A stretch of 6,672 nt of DNA, from assembly GCA_947097635.1 (NCBI GenBank), contig CAMURW010000086.1, positions 1 through 6,672 of the forward strand, given 5' to 3'. Each line of letters starts with the position of its first letter. The stretch's first letter is position 1. The notes under the pieces are model-generated. The model searched no databases and had not been told where the DNA came from. It worked only from the letters and a program-made list of their open reading frames with translations. Position numbers and translations under genes: made by a program. Origin of the DNA: an uncultured Bacteroidales bacterium. GTDB taxonomy: Bacteria; Bacteroidota; Bacteroidia; Bacteroidales; P3. Of this stretch, positions 1 through 6,632 are shown piece by piece.

Positions 1-1
1 C

Positions 2-559
2 GATACCGACTCCAACTTCGCCATCTCGCTGTTCCGTAGCCTGATGAACAACGAGGTGCTGTGCCAGGCCATCACCGACCGCAATATCTCGTGGGAAGAC
101 GATTTCGACCAGATAGCACAGTACAATTTTCTTATGTTGAAAGGCATGAACGAAAGCAGCCAGATGGATGATGCGCTGCCACTGATTTTCGATGCCCACG
201 ACGAGCGCGATGCAGAAGTCTTCATGCTGGCACGCACGCTCATCCGCGGTAGCGTGCAAGACATGGACGCCAACGAGCAGGTTATCAAGCGTTACCTTAC
301 CAACTGGACGCTGGATCGTGTGTCGGTAATGGATGTCGTACTGTTAAACATGGCCATCACCGAACTTACTAGTTGTCCCAGTATTCCGGTGGTGGTGACG
401 ATGAACGAATACGTGGAACTGGCCAGAGAATACAGCACCGACAAGAGCCGCATATTTATCAACGGAATATTGGATCGTATCTATAGCTATCTGAACTCGC
501 AGCAACGTGTGGTGAAGGTGGGACAAGGCATATCAGTCGACCATACCGAGCAAGAATAG
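2..559 (+). CDS. nusB: NusB transcription antitermination factor, 5'-truncated by window edge
   Basis: This is the C-terminal 185 residues of a NusB-family protein. The reading frame is open back to base 2, so the ATG at 44 is an internal Met and the true start lies upstream. The last two thirds match the NusB fold: an acidic helix followed by residues such as NWTLDRVSVMDVVLLNMAI, then the family signature at fragment residues 134-160 (NEYVELAREYSTDKSRIFIN, then GILDRI), equivalent to the NEAIELAK...FVNGVLD motif of E. coli NusB. NusB pairs with S10 (NusE), binds boxA RNA and helps RNA polymerase transcribe rRNA operons without premature termination. Bacteroidota NusB proteins are usually about 300 residues, longer than the roughly 140 of E. 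coli, with a poorly conserved N-terminal half; the fragment before about residue 80 fits that extra part. It is followed after 41 nt by the DUF1573 gene. Identification is strong; only the upstream part is unknown. Confidence 0.93.
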   Translation, partial: DTDSNFAISLFRSLMNNEVLCQAITDRNISWEDDFDQIAQYNFLMLKGMNESSQMDDALPLIFDAHDERDAEVFMLARTLIRGSVQDMDANEQVIKRYLTNWTLDRVSVMDVVLLNMAITELTSCPSIPVVVTMNEYVELAREYSTDKSRIFINGILDRIYSYLNSQQRVVKVGQGISVDHTEQE

Positions 560-600
560 CCCCTCCTAGCAACAACTTCAAGCAAGAATTATCCCCCTAC

Positions 601-1053
601 ATGAATCATATTCGAAATATCGTCGCTGTGCTTTGCTTCTTCCTGCTGATGGCACTGACTTCCTGCGGCAACAACAAAGAACAACTGGATACCGATATTA
701 TCCATAATCCCAATAGTGCCAGTGGCTACGACTCCAGTGAGAAGATGCCTCTGATAGCCTTCGACGAGGATGTGCACGATTTTGGAAAGTTGTCGGCAGG
801 CGAGAACGTCAGTTACAGCTTCAAGTTCGTCAACAAAGGCAATGCTGACCTTGTAATCAGCGGCTGCGATGCCTCCTGTGGGTGCACGGTGGCCGATTAT
901 CCCAAGGAACGTATCAAGCCAGGAGAAGGTGGATACGTCACCATCAGTTTCAAGAGTGCTGGTATGTCTGGACAGCAGTTCAAGGACGTAACAGTTTTCA
1001 CCAATGGACAACCAGCACGTACCAATTTGCGCATCCACGCCGAGGTGAGATGA
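601..1053 (+). CDS. DUF1573-domain lipoprotein
   Basis: This encodes a 150-residue small secreted lipoprotein with one DUF1573 domain. Residues 1-21 form a lipoprotein signal peptide (positive N-region NHIR, hydrophobic core, lipobox LTSC), with Cys22 as the predicted lipidated residue. About 30 linker residues follow. Residues about 50-150 are DUF1573: the FDEDVHDFGKL entry strand, the FKFVNKGNADLVI strand pair, the family hallmark CDASCGCT with Cys89, Cys93 and Cys95, a PGEGGYVTISF strand, and a final strand ending AEV. The domain is an immunoglobulin-like beta-sandwich related to PapD/ASH folds and is very abundant in Bacteroidota. Its biochemical role is unknown; a role in envelope protein binding is only a guess. 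The ATG at 601 fits the signal peptide exactly. No Shine-Dalgarno sequence is visible, which is usual for this phylum. It sits 41 nt after nusB and 73 nt before yajC. Confidence 0.9.
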   Translation: MNHIRNIVAVLCFFLLMALTSCGNNKEQLDTDIIHNPNSASGYDSSEKMPLIAFDEDVHDFGKLSAGENVSYSFKFVNKGNADLVISGCDASCGCTVADYPKERIKPGEGGYVTISFKSAGMSGQQFKDVTVFTNGQPARTNLRIHAEVR

Positions 1054-1057
1054 CACC

Positions 1058-1102
1058 AATGTTGTATTGATTATTATTAAATGTTGTATTGATTATTATT
1101 AA
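1058..1102 (+). repeat. Perfect 22-bp tandem duplication in the yajC leader
   Basis: Two identical 22-bp units lie head to tail at 1058-1079 and 1080-1101, and the match continues for one more base at 1102. Each unit contains TTGTATTGATTATTATT. The repeat starts five bases after the stop codon of the DUF1573 gene and ends 25 bases before the yajC ATG. Matching stops sharply on both sides, as expected for a recent tandem duplication or slippage. The whole spacer has only 11 G/C bases out of 73. The 22-bp period is close to two DNA helical turns, so a protein bound to both units would sit on one face; that is inference. Confidence 0.9.
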
Positions 1103-1113
1103 TTAATTATAAT
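1084..1113 (+). promoter_or_regulatory. Possible promoter upstream of yajC
   Basis: TTGTAT at 1084-1089 and a perfect TATAAT at 1108-1113 are separated by 18 bp and end 13 bp before the yajC ATG. This resembles a sigma70-type promoter. However, the main Bacteroidota sigma factor normally uses a TAnnTTTG element at -7 and TTTG near -33, and I find no TAnnTTTG match here. In such A/T-rich DNA a TATAAT is expected often by chance, and a start this close to the ATG would give an almost leaderless mRNA. It is kept as a weak candidate for an internal promoter driving yajC and the genes after it. Confidence 0.25.
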
Positions 1114-1126
1114 ACATTAACTATTT

Positions 1127-1456
1127 ATGTTAGATTTTATTCTTCTGCAACAGCAAGGAAAAGGCGGCGGCATGGGTTCGCTGCTACTCATTCTCGTAGT
1201 CATGATTCTCTTCATGTGGCTCATGGGCGGTAGCCAGCGTAAGCAGGCAAAAAAAGAAGAAGAGTTTCGCAAATCGATGAAGAAGGGCGACCGTGTAACT
1301 TTCAGCGGTGGCATCTATGGCAAGGTACACGAAGTTGGCGCCACCACTGTGGATGTGGATGTAAGCAACGGTACCATTGTTACTGTGGAAAAGAACATGG
1401 TCACTCCCGCTCCCGAATCCACTGCCAGCAATAACGCCAAGGACACCAGGAAATAA
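1127..1456 (+). CDS. yajC: YajC preprotein translocase subunit
   Basis: This 109-residue protein has the same length and layout as E. coli YajC (110). A short Gly/Gln-rich N-terminus precedes one transmembrane helix at about residues 18-33 (LLLILVVMILFMWLM). A basic, charged helix follows (QRKQAKKEEEFRKSM). The conserved cytoplasmic YajC core is KKGDRVTFSGGIYGKV (52-67), followed by a strand GTIVTVEKNMV; the last 15 or so residues are low-complexity. YajC associates with SecDF-YidC at the inner membrane and supports Sec-dependent export. Here it is not next to secD/secF, as in many Proteobacteria, but between a DUF1573 lipoprotein and a YbbR protein, which is the usual Bacteroidales setting as I recall it. 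The ATG is preceded by A/T-rich leader without a Shine-Dalgarno sequence. Confidence 0.93.
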   Translation: MLDFILLQQQGKGGGMGSLLLILVVMILFMWLMGGSQRKQAKKEEEFRKSMKKGDRVTFSGGIYGKVHEVGATTVDVDVSNGTIVTVEKNMVTPAPESTASNNAKDTRK

Positions 1457-1516
1457 TACAAGTACAGGAGTAGCCCACATTCCAGAAGGGAGCGATTCTA
1501 CAAAGCAGTACGTGTC

Positions 1517-2491
1517 ATGGCAAAAAAAACGCCGCGAGAGCGTGTGGATGCAATGAGGCCTTTTCTTATTGTGTTGATCTGTACCTTTGCGGTGTGGATG
1601 GGAGCCGCTATGTCCGAAGAGCAAAACTATACCTCCGTGTACGAGGTGGAGTGGAGTGGCATAGATACTTCGAGATTTGTCATTGCATACGCCGACACTT
1701 CGGTGGAGGTGGTGCTGCGCAGCAATGGGTTCAATGCTCTGAGGCGTAGCATGGACGACCAGTATCAGCATCTTGTCATCGACGTGTCGAGGTCTATGCC
1801 CGAACAGCATGGTGGCAAGTTTGTCATACGCATGGACACACGCTATATGGTGCAGCACAGCAACCAGCGACACAACGTCGGTGGCATCAGCAGTGTCAGC
1901 AGCAAACGTGATCGACTGAAACTGGTTCTCGCCGAGCGTCATTTCAAGACTTTCAAGCCCCGCCTGAAAGGTGTGGAATACCACTTTGCACCGCAATTTG
2001 GAGTGGGCGGCGAGCCTCATGTGACCCCCGACAGTGTGATGCTGTATGGCAGCCAAGAGTCGCTGGACAAGGTGACGGAACTAACAACGCGATCCACTGT
2101 AATTGCAAACATAGACCGCTCAGGTAGACATCGCATCGAACTGGATTCTACCTGTTGGCAACGTTATCCCGACTTGCGCCCCAGCACCGATCATGTGGAT
2201 ATCTACGTCCCCGTGCGGCGCTTCGTGAAGAAGACCTTCAAAGTGCCACTCAGGGTTGTTGGAGTGGAGTCAGGGATGAAAGTGAAGCTCTATCCCGACA
2301 AAGTGCAGGTGACGCTGCTGGCATCCACCGACGATTATGCCACAACACACACCAGCGACATCCACGCCCAGGTACAGTACAGCGACACGCTGGAGGATGG
2401 CATAATGCAGGTGCGACTGGCTCAGTTCCCATCCACAGTGCGCATCCAGAGCATCGAGCCGCAACAGGTGCGCTTCGTGGTGATAAAGTAG
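1517..2491 (+). CDS. YbbR-like (CdaR-family) membrane-anchored protein
   Basis: This 324-residue protein has a short basic cytoplasmic N-terminus (AKKTPRERVDAMR), one transmembrane helix at about 15-32 (PFLIVLICTFAVWMGAAM), and an all-beta extracytoplasmic part. Two regions look like YbbR modules. In the middle part, VTPDSVMLYGSQESLDKVTE and the following strand resemble the YbbR 'P-x-V-x-V-x-G-s...l-x-x-i' pattern. From about residue 235 to the end, a TFKVPLRVVGV strand and a KLYPDKVQVTLLAS strand resemble the next module. In Firmicutes, CdaR (YbbR) binds and regulates the diadenylate cyclase CdaA; in Bacteroidota its role is not established, and no cyclase gene is present in this window. 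The frame is open upstream to the yajC stop, but 1517 is the first ATG and places the basic residues correctly before the membrane helix. The gene lies 60 nt after yajC and 21 nt before the nearest coaE start. Confidence 0.82.
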   Translation: MAKKTPRERVDAMRPFLIVLICTFAVWMGAAMSEEQNYTSVYEVEWSGIDTSRFVIAYADTSVEVVLRSNGFNALRRSMDDQYQHLVIDVSRSMPEQHGGKFVIRMDTRYMVQHSNQRHNVGGISSVSSKRDRLKLVLAERHFKTFKPRLKGVEYHFAPQFGVGGEPHVTPDSVMLYGSQESLDKVTELTTRSTVIANIDRSGRHRIELDSTCWQRYPDLRPSTDHVDIYVPVRRFVKKTFKVPLRVVGVESGMKVKLYPDKVQVTLLASTDDYATTHTSDIHAQVQYSDTLEDGIMQVRLAQFPSTVRIQSIEPQQVRFVVIK

Positions 2492-2512
2492 GGGAATCTT
2501 CTTTAGAAAACT

Positions 2513-3205
2513 ATGGTTATCTATTCCGAATCCGATGTGCATGACATTATGGGTGAGAAGCACTTCGACAATGCGGTGGTAGTACAAGACGGCCTTCCGG
2601 TAAAGGCTATGCGTCCGCTGTTGGTAGGTCTTACTGGCGGCATAGGCTGTGGGAAGACAACGGTGGTCAACGTCTTCAGAAAGATAGGAATACCCTGCTT
2701 CGTAGCCGACGATAAAGCTGGCAAGTATTACGACGAAGACGACTTTTTAAAACAGTTGCGCGGCATACTGGGCGATGCGGCATTCTTCTCCAACGGCAAA
2801 GCCGACAAAAAGGCTATCGCCAACATCGTTTTCCACGACCGTGAGAAGCTGCTGGCGCTGAATACCCTTGTTCACCCTCGTTTAATGAAGGAGTTCGCCG
2901 ACTGGGCATCCCAGATAGAGGCACCATACGTCATCATAGAGAGCGCCGTCCTTTTCGAATACCATCTGGATGAAGCACTGGACCGTATCATCTGCGTGTA
3001 TCTGGGGAAGAAGGAATGTCTGAGCCGTTTGACGCTACGCGACCATGTGTGTCGCGAAGCATTGGAAGCACGCATGCGAAACCAACTCTCCGCCGAAGAG
3101 AAAATGGACCGCAGCGATTACGTGATCCTGAATTACGAAGGCAACCCACGCACACGACAAGTAAGACACATAGACCAACTGATAAGAGAGTCCATTTCCC
3201 TATGA
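2513..3205 (+). CDS. coaE: Dephospho-CoA kinase
   Basis: CoaE uses ATP to phosphorylate the 3'-hydroxyl of dephospho-CoA, the last step of coenzyme A synthesis, in the cytoplasm. The Walker A P-loop is GLTGGIGCGKTT (residues 39-50 of the 230-residue form, catalytic Lys48). Further family motifs are FVADDKAGKYY (the DAD-like substrate region), LVHPRL, IIESAVLFE (usually PLLFE), the lid-type stretch SRLTLRD, and the C-terminal RMRNQLSAEEKMDRSDYVILN. The start is uncertain. The ATG at 2513 is the first after an in-frame TAG at 2504, has A at -3 and A/T-rich upstream DNA, and lies 21 nt after ybbR, but it adds 32 residues before the normal start. The ATG at 2609 gives 198 residues beginning MRPLLVGLTGG, matching the usual family length of about 200. 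The long form is drawn here; the enzyme identity holds either way. The stop overlaps the next gene in ATGA. Confidence 0.9.
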   Translation: MVIYSESDVHDIMGEKHFDNAVVVQDGLPVKAMRPLLVGLTGGIGCGKTTVVNVFRKIGIPCFVADDKAGKYYDEDDFLKQLRGILGDAAFFSNGKADKKAIANIVFHDREKLLALNTLVHPRLMKEFADWASQIEAPYVIIESAVLFEYHLDEALDRIICVYLGKKECLSRLTLRDHVCREALEARMRNQLSAEEKMDRSDYVILNYEGNPRTRQVRHIDQLIRESISL

Positions 3206-5736
3206 AACGAATCATCCTTTTTTTCACCATTCTTGCCTTTTTGTCTCCTGCCCTATGTGCGCAGGAGGATGTAGAAGCTGCACGATGGGCGGACTCCATT
3301 GCTGACCGCATGTCGATACAGGAGAAGATAGGACAGCTGATGGTAGTGCGCGTGCCGTTGGATATGAAGAAGAAGGAGCAGCGCAAGTTCGAGAAACTGT
3401 TAAAAAGCAATAAGGTAGGGGGGGTGTGCTTCTTCGCTGGAACGGCGATGCGCCAACTGGAACAGACCATACGCTTCCAGTCGTTGTCCGAGGTTCCTTT
3501 GATGGTGTGCCTGGATGCCGAATGGGGGCTGGGTATGCGACTGAAAGATTGCTACAGTTTCCCGCGCCAGATGCTGATGGGCGCTTTGCCACCGGAATAT
3601 GACACATTAATATATTTGATGGGAGAGGAGGTGGGGCGCCAGTGTCGCAACCTAGGCGTGCATGTCAACTTCGCTCCCGTCGTCGACCTCAACAGCAATC
3701 CCAACAATCCCGTCATAGGTGTGCGCAGCTTCGGAAGCAATCGCGAGAAGGTCAGCCGTAAAGGCACCTTGTATTTCTGTGGTCTGCAAAGTCAACATGT
3801 ACTCGCCACCGCCAAACATTTTCCAGGACATGGCGACACGGATATTGACTCCCATGTCGACTTGCCAGTCATCCACCACAGCAAGGCTTATATTGACACC
3901 ATGGACAGCTATCCTTTCCGCCGCCTCATAGAAAACGGCATTCGTGGGATGATGGTGGCACATCTGCAGGTGAACGCATTGGACAGCACACACAATATGC
4001 CGTCCACGCTCTCACCCGCCGTGATGCGCTATCTGCGTCAGGAATGTGGTTTCGAAGGCATCATCTTCACAGATGGTATGGACATGAAAGGGGTGACAAA
4101 GAACTATAATAATGGCGTTGCTGAACTGATGTCGCTGAGTGCCGGTGCAGATGTCGTGCTGCTGCCCCTGGACGTGGAAGCCTCCATTTGCAAGGTGATG
4201 GACTCTTGCGAGAAAAACCCCGTTTTCGCACAGCGCATTGATGCAAAATGCCGCAAAATACTGCGCGAGAAATATTGGTGCGGTCTGAACCATCTGGATC
4301 TCGAAGCCCTCCATGTCCCCACAAGGGAAGACAACGCCCGCTGCGAAAAGATAGCCTATCAGATGGCGCGGCATGCGCTGACACTGGTACGCAACAACGA
4401 AGGCGACAGCACCTTGGTGATCTTCAACACCCCCTATAAACTGTCAGCATGGCCTAAGGACGATACCACAGGTCCCGCCAAAATCATCGTGGCTTATGAC
4501 AACCTGCATGTTGTGCACGAGGCTGTGAGAGACACGATGAACTATGAAGGTGTACTGCCTGTCACTGTGTGTGACTATCCCGAAGGTTATCACTGGACGA
4601 AGCCGGTGCAGAAATACAATCCTTACAAACTCCTTATGGCTGCGGGGATGGACTCTTCCTATTTCCTGAAAATTGACAGCGTGGTGGAAAATGGCATCCG
4701 TAATCATGCCTATCCTGGCTGCCAGATACTCGTGGCCAAAGATGGACAGGTTGTATACAACCGATTTTACGGTCATCAAACCTACGATTCCGGCAGCCCT
4801 CTGGTGGACACAAACACCGTTTATGACCTGGCTTCGCTCACCAAAGTCACTGCCACCACTTTCGCTATTATGAAATTGGTGGATGTAGGCAAGGTGAAAT
4901 TGGACGATCGCCTGAGTCGCTATCTGACTTACCTGAAACATACCAACAAAAGCCGCATCACTATCCGCGAGGCATTAAGCCACTTCGGACGTCTGAAGGC
5001 GTTCGATGCTTGCTGGAAGAACATTAGCGGCGTGAGCAAGGACAGTGTCATCCAGCAGATTGTCACCTCCACACTAGAACCCCGCCGTAAATATGTATAT
5101 AGCGACTTCGGGTTCATTTTGTTGGCCGATCTGGTAGAACATGTCTCTGGTCAAAGCCTTGATGTATTCATGCAGCAACAGTTCTACGATCCCATGAGGA
5201 TGACCAACACCACCTTTCTACCCCTGCAACACGGAATAGATATTAGCCGTATAGCCCCTACCGAGACCAACCCCGACAAACGCACAGGCACACTGCGTGG
5301 CGAGGTACACGACCCTAACGCTGCCGTCATGGGAGGTGTGGCGGGTCATGCGGGTCTCTTCTCCACCGCCACCGACTTGTCCAAGCTCTACATCATGCTG
5401 CTGAACGGCGGCGTGTACCACGGACGGCGCTATCTCTCGCAGGATGTCATCAGCACCTTCAACAAGCAGTACTACGCTCGATATGGCAACCGACGTACCC
5501 TAGGCTACGACAAGCCTATTAACCCACCTCATGGAAACACAGCTCCCCAAGTGTCGCAAAGCAGCTTCGGACACACAGGCTTCACTGGCACCATGGTATG
5601 GGCAGAACCCAAGCATAGGCTTGTATACATCTTCCTCTCCAACCGGGTGCATCCTTCCAGCAAGGAAAACAAGCTGGCGGCTATGAATATCAGAACAGAT
5701 GTACAAAGTTTAATCTACAAATCCTTGGGACTATGA
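3202..5736 (+). CDS. Secreted GH3 beta-N-acetylglucosaminidase (NagZ-like) fused to serine beta-lactamase-fold domain
   Basis: This is an 844-residue bifunctional protein. Residues 1-20 form a type I signal peptide with probable cleavage ALCA|Q, so it acts in the periplasm or outside, unlike cytoplasmic E. coli NagZ. Residues about 30-390 are the GH3 N-terminal barrel: LDAEWG substrate loop, NFAPVVDLNSNPNNPVIG, KHFPGHGDT at 205-213, the NagZ-type Asp216-Ser-His218 acid/base dyad, and nucleophile Asp291 in FTDGMDMKGV. Residues about 394-467 retain only parts of the GH3 C-terminal region (FNTPYKLSAW, VAYDN, VLPVTV). Residues about 480-844 are a class C beta-lactamase/DD-peptidase-like domain with Ser545-LT-Lys548, Tyr633-Ser-Asp635 and His791-Thr-Gly793. 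Likely roles are cutting GlcNAc from peptidoglycan or other glycans plus an esterase, amidase or peptidase step; substrates are not shown by the sequence. The true start is 3202, not the open frame upstream, because the signal peptide begins there. Both ends overlap neighbours by ATGA. Confidence 0.92.
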   Translation: MKRIILFFTILAFLSPALCAQEDVEAARWADSIADRMSIQEKIGQLMVVRVPLDMKKKEQRKFEKLLKSNKVGGVCFFAGTAMRQLEQTIRFQSLSEVPLMVCLDAEWGLGMRLKDCYSFPRQMLMGALPPEYDTLIYLMGEEVGRQCRNLGVHVNFAPVVDLNSNPNNPVIGVRSFGSNREKVSRKGTLYFCGLQSQHVLATAKHFPGHGDTDIDSHVDLPVIHHSKAYIDTMDSYPFRRLIENGIRGMMVAHLQVNALDSTHNMPSTLSPAVMRYLRQECGFEGIIFTDGMDMKGVTKNYNNGVAELMSLSAGADVVLLPLDVEASICKVMDSCEKNPVFAQRIDAKCRKILREKYWCGLNHLDLEALHVPTREDNARCEKIAYQMARHALTLVRNNEGDSTLVIFNTPYKLSAWPKDDTTGPAKIIVAYDNLHVVHEAVRDTMNYEGVLPVTVCDYPEGYHWTKPVQKYNPYKLLMAAGMDSSYFLKIDSVVENGIRNHAYPGCQILVAKDGQVVYNRFYGHQTYDSGSPLVDTNTVYDLASLTKVTATTFAIMKLVDVGKVKLDDRLSRYLTYLKHTNKSRITIREALSHFGRLKAFDACWKNISGVSKDSVIQQIVTSTLEPRRKYVYSDFGFILLADLVEHVSGQSLDVFMQQQFYDPMRMTNTTFLPLQHGIDISRIAPTETNPDKRTGTLRGEVHDPNAAVMGGVAGHAGLFSTATDLSKLYIMLLNGGVYHGRRYLSQDVISTFNKQYYARYGNRRTLGYDKPINPPHGNTAPQVSQSSFGHTGFTGTMVWAEPKHRLVYIFLSNRVHPSSKENKLAAMNIRTDVQSLIYKSLGL

Positions 5737-6560
5737 AATGGGCTAAATGGATAATGACAGGTCTAGGATGGGCATTCGGCGGTCCTATAGGAGCCATTAT
5801 AGGCTACTTTCTGGGCAGCGTCATCAGTGTTCCCCAGGGCATGGAATCGGGGGTGCAGGACAGCCCCTATGGAAATACTACGCATCGCGGACCGTATCAC
5901 AACACAGGCACGCAGCAGGACCTCACTGTGGCACTGATGGTACTGATAGCAGCGGTGATGAAGAGCGACGGTATCGTAAAGCAGGGCGAGCTGGACTACG
6001 TGAAGCGCTTCTTACTGAAGAACTATGGCGAAGAGCGCGGAGTCGACGTGTTACACGTACTGCGCGACGTGGTGAAGCGGGATTTCGACTTGCGTGCCGT
6101 ATGTCGTCAAATTATGGAAAACACCGACTACGACACGCGCTACCACATGGTGGATTTTCTCTTTGGCATTGCCGAGGCGGATAGCAACTTCAACGCAAGC
6201 GAGGAACGTACGCTGAAAAACATCGCCACCAATCTTGGCATCAATACCCAGGACTTCACCAGCATCTATACACGCCATGTGGGCAACCGATATCAGGGCT
6301 ATTACGACGACGGCAACGGCACTACTAGCGGCGGTCGCACCACCACCAGCAGTTTCACCAAGAACCCTTACGAGGTGCTGGGTATCAAGAGTAACGCCAC
6401 CGATGACGAGGTGCGACGTGCTTTCCGCCACTTGGCCATGAAATATCATCCGGACAAGATGGAAGGTATGGGCGAAGAGGTAAAACGCAACGCCCAGCGT
6501 CAGTTCCAGGAAATCAGCCAGGCATACGAGACGATAAAGGCGACTCGTGGGATGAAATGA
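5733..6560 (+). CDS. DjlA-like membrane co-chaperone: TerB domain plus C-terminal J domain
   Basis: This 275-residue protein has the DjlA layout (E. coli DjlA, 271). A glycine-rich membrane segment lies at about residues 8-33 (TGLGWAFGGPIGAIIGYFLG), with GxxxG-type spacing. A polar linker follows. A TerB-like helical domain spans about 64-180, with two pseudo-symmetric acidic motifs, SDGIVKQGELDYVKRF (Asp79, Glu86) and ADSNFNASEERTLKNI (Asp150, Glu157), that resemble TerB metal-binding sites. A Gly/Thr/Ser linker (about 193-208) leads to a J domain from Asn211 (NPYEVLGI) with the HPD motif at His239-Pro240-Asp241, needed to stimulate Hsp70 (DnaK) ATPase. It probably recruits DnaK to the membrane. 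It is often named 'TerB family tellurite resistance protein' in Bacteroidota, but nothing here supports tellurite resistance. The start codon overlaps the preceding stop in ATGA, suggesting translational coupling. The J domain ends almost at the C-terminus. Confidence 0.9.
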   Translation: MKWAKWIMTGLGWAFGGPIGAIIGYFLGSVISVPQGMESGVQDSPYGNTTHRGPYHNTGTQQDLTVALMVLIAAVMKSDGIVKQGELDYVKRFLLKNYGEERGVDVLHVLRDVVKRDFDLRAVCRQIMENTDYDTRYHMVDFLFGIAEADSNFNASEERTLKNIATNLGINTQDFTSIYTRHVGNRYQGYYDDGNGTTSGGRTTTSSFTKNPYEVLGIKSNATDDEVRRAFRHLAMKYHPDKMEGMGEEVKRNAQRQFQEISQAYETIKATRGMK

Positions 6561-6632
6561 AAACTGTATGTCTTGAAAGTGCCTGCACCCCAACATTATG
6601 AGCCATTCATCAATAATAAAATAACTACAGAA

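Noticed and set aside
589..1059. A 156-codon minus-strand open frame exactly opposite the DUF1573 gene
   Set aside because: The plus strand has a clear lipoprotein signal and DUF1573 motifs; the reverse frame shows no recognisable domain.
1097..1108. A/T palindrome ATTAATTAAT as an operator
   Set aside because: A 10-bp palindrome of A and T only is expected by chance in DNA with about 15% GC.
1454..1517. The gap between yajC and the YbbR gene is open in the same frame, suggesting stop-codon readthrough to a YajC-YbbR fusion
   Set aside because: Twenty codons without a stop is likely by chance, each protein has its own membrane segment and family length, and no readthrough signal is seen.
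1184..2056. A 290-codon open frame on the minus strand across yajC and the YbbR gene
   Set aside because: It lies opposite two well-recognised genes, crosses their intergenic gap, and its His-rich, low-order translation matches no family I know; it is a codon-usage shadow.
3016..3201. 62 extra in-frame codons upstream of the GH3 fusion, inside coaE
   Set aside because: They overlap conserved CoaE sequence, are Arg/Thr/Pro-rich, and would bury the clear signal peptide that starts at 3202.
6561..6632. Terminator after the DjlA-like gene
   Set aside because: Only a four-base GTGC/GCAC pairing near 6579-6588 exists, with no following T-run; too weak to call.
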